Of a stretch of 35,235 bases of DNA, positions 32,469 through 35,235 are shown in pieces. The DNA is from Rhodobacteraceae bacterium UBA1957 (GTDB taxonomy: Bacteria > Pseudomonadota > Alphaproteobacteria > Rhodobacterales > Rhodobacteraceae). The notes beneath the pieces were generated by a model that had not been told where the DNA came from, made no database searches, and worked only from the letters and a program-made list of their open reading frames with translations. The stretch is taken from the NCBI GenBank assembly GCA_002336405.1, contig DDEJ01000027.1, positions 1 to 35,235 of the forward strand, given 5' to 3'. The position numbers and the translations under genes were made by a program. Position 1 is the first letter of the stretch. Every line of letters begins with the position of its first letter.

Positions 32469-33704
32469 ATGCCGGCGCACGAAAACACAGGTAAGAATCG
32501 CCTAGCCCTTGGGGCGAAAATTGTCAGTTATGACGATGCCAGACAGGCGGCAAAGCGCCGTCTGCCCCGGATGATTTATGATTTTATCGACGGTGCCGCA
32601 GGCCGGGAAACTGCGCCTGCGCGCAATCGTGCCGGTTTTGATGCGGTCAACCTGCAACCTCGTGTCCTGCGCAATGTCACCGATCGGAGCCTCGAAACCC
32701 ATCTTTTGGGACAGAGGTTTGACGCGCCTTTTGGGATTGCTCCAATGGGCATGTGTGGGTTGACCTACCCCGGAGCTGACCTGATTATGGCTGGCCAATG
32801 TACCGCCAGAAACATTCCGCTTGGCCTTTCGACTGCCGCCTCGATACCCCTTGAGAATATGCGGCAATTGGCCGGAGATAACGCGTGGTTTCAGCTTTAT
32901 GCCAGCGGCAGCACCAAGCAGACGATGAGCTTTGTCGAGCGCGCCAAACAGGCCGGTTATCAAAAACTGATCCTGACCGTCGATGTGCCTCAGGTATCGC
33001 GCCGCGTACGAGATCACAAAAACGGCTTTGAAGTGCCGTTTCGCATCGGGCCAAAACAGTTTATTGATTTCGCATTGCATCCGAGGTGGTCGCTGTCGAT
33101 GCTGTGGCATGGCATACCCGAAACCGCCAATTACAAACATCCCAGCAGTGGAGGATTTGACCGCAACAGTAGTCGGGCGGGTGCTGATTGGGCTTTTCTA
33201 GACCAACTGCGGCGGGTCTGGCCCGGAGACCTTATTATCAAAGGCGTCACCTCAACCGAGGATGCCAAACATATTCAAGCGGCTGGCGCCGATGCCATTT
33301 GGATTTCGAACCATGGTGGCCGCCAATTGGACAGCGCGCCACCGTCAGTGGCCTTGCTGCCCCCGATCCGGGCGGCGGTTGGTCCAGACTATCCGGTAAT
33401 CTTTGACAGCGGCGTGCGCCATGGCGAAGATATCGTCAAAGCCTTGGCGCTCGGGGCAGATTTTGTCATGCTGGGGCGGCCGGTTATGTTCGCCCTTGGT
33501 GCCGCAGGTGGGCCGGGTTTGGGTGCGTATCTCGATGAGGTGACCCTGGAGATCAGCACTGCCATGGCACAGATTGGCACCTGCTCTGTGACCGATATCA
33601 CCCAGCAGTGCCTCTATGGAGAAACACCATCATCGCCCGTACTTGCCACAGAAAATATTGCGGAAATACGGACGGAACATCACCAGACCGGAGGTCATAG
33701 ATGA
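32469..33704 (+). CDS. FMN-dependent alpha-hydroxyacid dehydrogenase
   Basis: This 411 aa TIM-barrel flavoenzyme belongs to the lactate/glycolate/mandelate dehydrogenase family (LldD-like), oxidising an L-2-hydroxy acid to the 2-oxo acid. Family features: YDFIDGAAGRETAPARNR near the N-terminus, FGIAPMGMCGLTYPGAD, STAASIPLENM, and the catalytic motif SNHGGRQLD with H282 and R285. FDSGVRHGEDIVKALALGAD and MLGRPVMF bind the FMN phosphate. ATG 32469 has AGGAAAG about 6 nt upstream; the longer frame from 32439 has none. The stop overlaps the start of the ThDP enzyme by 4 nt, so the two act together. Lactate is possible, but the coupling suggests another hydroxy acid. Confidence 0.92.
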   Translation: MPAHENTGKNRLALGAKIVSYDDARQAAKRRLPRMIYDFIDGAAGRETAPARNRAGFDAVNLQPRVLRNVTDRSLETHLLGQRFDAPFGIAPMGMCGLTYPGADLIMAGQCTARNIPLGLSTAASIPLENMRQLAGDNAWFQLYASGSTKQTMSFVERAKQAGYQKLILTVDVPQVSRRVRDHKNGFEVPFRIGPKQFIDFALHPRWSLSMLWHGIPETANYKHPSSGGFDRNSSRAGADWAFLDQLRRVWPGDLIIKGVTSTEDAKHIQAAGADAIWISNHGGRQLDSAPPSVALLPPIRAAVGPDYPVIFDSGVRHGEDIVKALALGADFVMLGRPVMFALGAAGGPGLGAYLDEVTLEISTAMAQIGTCSVTDITQQCLYGETPSSPVLATENIAEIRTEHHQTGGHR

Positions 33705-35235
33705 CACAGAAAACTCGGCTGCGCGGCGGCGAACTCCTCGCCCGCGCACTCAAAGAAAAAGGTGTTGATCACGTCTTCACCCTTGCCGGTGGGTTCTGCA
33801 ACCCGGCGCTTGAAGGTTTCATGAACTGCCAGATGCCGGTGATCAACTGTCCCCACGAACAGATCGCTGGCCATCTGGCCGACGGCCACACACGGATTAC
33901 CCGCAAACCTTCCGTCTGTCTGGTGGGCCCCGAAGGGTTTGCGAATGCGGTGCCGGCAATGCTTGAGGCGGGCGGTGAACGGGCGCCAGTGATTTTTGTC
34001 ACCGGCTCGTCGACGCTCAAACGGCAGGGCTCAGGCGGATTTAAAGAGATCGACGATGTGGCGATTGCCGCACCACTGGTTAAATATTCGGTTCAGATCA
34101 CCGACGGAGAACGGATCAGCGAATTTGTTGATCGCGCATGGACGGCGGCCACCACCGGCTATCCCGGTCCGGTGCACATCAGCCTGCCAGTCGATTTGAT
34201 GTTTTCGTCCTATGATGAAGATGCCGGCCTTGATGAGCGCCCCTTTATCCGTGGCCCTCGCCCCATCCCGCGCGCGTGGCCTGATCCCACCGCACTGGCG
34301 CGGGTCATGGGCCTGTTGCAAGACGCCGAAAGACCACTAATTATTGGCGGTCACGGCGTCTGGTGGTCGGGGGCAGAAAAAGCGCTTGAGACCGCAGGCA
34401 AAAACCTGCGCCTGCCGATTTTTAACGTGCCCTACCACCAAAAACTACTCGGCGAAGAATGTGAGGCCTATATGGGGCTGGCAGATTTTCACCAGTACCA
34501 TCCGTCTAAAGAGGCGATTCAACAGGCCGATGTCGTTTTAATGATCGGTGGTCGCCTCGACAATCAGATGAATTTTGGCAATCCACCGTTCTTTGGCGAA
34601 GACACCACACTGGTTTGTGTCAATGGCAGCCATGAAGAGCTTGATTATAACCGCGCCGCCGACGAGGTTCTGTTATCAGACCCTGGGGCGTTTCTGACAG
34701 CCCTACTTGATATAGGCAAAACATGGGACGCGTGGTTCGACCTGCAGCGCCAGCGGCGCGGCGACTGGGTCAAACATTGGTCAGATCATATTGCCGGAGA
34801 ATCCGCAGCTGACGCCGCCGCCGGTCGTAAAATGCACCCACTGCAACTGTCACTGGATGTACAGGCAGAACTGGGCGAAGAGGACTGGTTGATCTTTGAC
34901 GGCGGCAATACGCATTTCTGGTCGGAAATCGCCGTTAATATGGCGGGCTGGAACGGTCAAAAACTGGGTGGCATCATGCATCCAGGCAATTACTCGCTGC
35001 TGGGTGTCGGGGTATCGTTTGGCATTTCGGCCAAAGCCACCCACCCCGATAAATCGGTGGTGGTGATCAGCGGCGACGGTGCCTTTCTATCAGGGGGGCT
35101 TTCGATCGAGGCGGCGTTTCAGGAAAACCTGCCCATCGTGGTGGTGATCGATAACAACGGCGGGTTGGACTGTATCAGCCAGCAACAAGAGCGGCTGTTT
35201 TCCAACGGTCAGCATTTCGCCACTGATTTTCGCGA
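33701..35235 (+). CDS. ThDP-dependent enzyme, acetolactate-synthase-like (3' partial)
   Basis: This large ThDP-dependent enzyme runs off the window after 511 codons; family members are about 550-570 aa. The N-terminal pyrimidine-binding domain has E53 (CPHEQIAGHLADGH), the glutamate that activates ThDP. A central domain follows (PLIIGGHGVWWSGAEKAL). The pyrophosphate-binding motif is G458-D459-G460 ending at N485-N486 (ISGDGAFLSGG, then VVVIDNNGG). It starts at ATG 33701, overlapping the hydroxyacid dehydrogenase by 4 nt. Acetolactate synthases, oxalyl-CoA decarboxylases, benzoylformate decarboxylases and 2-hydroxyacyl-CoA lyases share this layout. The neighbour suggests it acts on a 2-oxo acid, by decarboxylation or carboligation. 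No adjacent small regulatory ilvH subunit is seen, which argues against biosynthetic IlvB. Confidence 0.9.
   Translation, partial: MTQKTRLRGGELLARALKEKGVDHVFTLAGGFCNPALEGFMNCQMPVINCPHEQIAGHLADGHTRITRKPSVCLVGPEGFANAVPAMLEAGGERAPVIFVTGSSTLKRQGSGGFKEIDDVAIAAPLVKYSVQITDGERISEFVDRAWTAATTGYPGPVHISLPVDLMFSSYDEDAGLDERPFIRGPRPIPRAWPDPTALARVMGLLQDAERPLIIGGHGVWWSGAEKALETAGKNLRLPIFNVPYHQKLLGEECEAYMGLADFHQYHPSKEAIQQADVVLMIGGRLDNQMNFGNPPFFGEDTTLVCVNGSHEELDYNRAADEVLLSDPGAFLTALLDIGKTWDAWFDLQRQRRGDWVKHWSDHIAGESAADAAAGRKMHPLQLSLDVQAELGEEDWLIFDGGNTHFWSEIAVNMAGWNGQKLGGIMHPGNYSLLGVGVSFGISAKATHPDKSVVVISGDGAFLSGGLSIEAAFQENLPIVVVIDNNGGLDCISQQQERLFSNGQHFATDFR

Noticed and set aside
1..35235. CRISPR arrays, tRNA/rRNA genes, insertion sequences, prophage or attachment sites
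   Set aside because: None was recognised on reading both strands; no transposase, integrase, spaced repeat array or cloverleaf was seen.

Overview
The window reads as chromosomal DNA of a marine alphaproteobacterium of the Roseobacter group (Rhodobacterales). The evidence is the protein style throughout, the complete N-methylglutamate (methylamine) gene set, moderate GC with AT-rich intergenic regions, and a perfect Irr/ICE-like iron box. No rRNA, tRNA, CRISPR array, transposase or integrase was recognised. The assignment is by recognition, not by database search.

Layout. (A) 1-10149, all on +: a catabolic-looking cluster. It has two sugar-type ABC permeases (the first cut by the window edge), a single-domain SnoaL-like protein, an HpsN/HisD-family dehydrogenase, two tandem-SnoaL proteins, a LacI regulator, a third tandem-SnoaL protein, a stand-alone MetE C-terminal-type zinc methyltransferase and a DAO-family flavoprotein. 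I do not recognise this combination as a described pathway. (B) 10202-13155: NAD salvage (pncA-pncB, on -) and the tRNA hydroxylase trhO. (C) 13156-15732: a crotonase pseudogene, a DUF1289 protein, a Dps-family gene with an iron box upstream, a conserved protein of unknown function and a VOC-family pseudogene.

(D) 15935-31310: a methylamine/ammonium island. mgdABCD encodes a sarcosine-oxidase-like N-methylglutamate dehydrogenase, mgsABC an N-methylglutamate synthase and gmaS a gamma-glutamylmethylamide synthetase. Between them lie a GlxA-type AraC regulator, a divergent XRE-cupin regulator and two divergently oriented ammonium transporter genes. Each amt gene is followed by a gene for a very small single-TM protein (57 and 71 aa), and the two small proteins resemble each other at the N-terminus. 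In the pathway GmaS and MgsABC load methylamine onto glutamate, MgdABCD oxidises N-methylglutamate, and the transporters can move the ammonium that is released.

(E) 31491-35235: a DMT-family permease, an FMN-dependent alpha-hydroxyacid dehydrogenase and, overlapping it by 4 nt, a ThDP-dependent acetolactate-synthase-like enzyme that runs off the window. The last two suggest oxidation of a 2-hydroxy acid followed by ThDP chemistry on the 2-oxo acid.

The best candidates for undescribed biology are the SnoaL-rich cluster (A) and the paired Amt/microprotein arrangement in (D).
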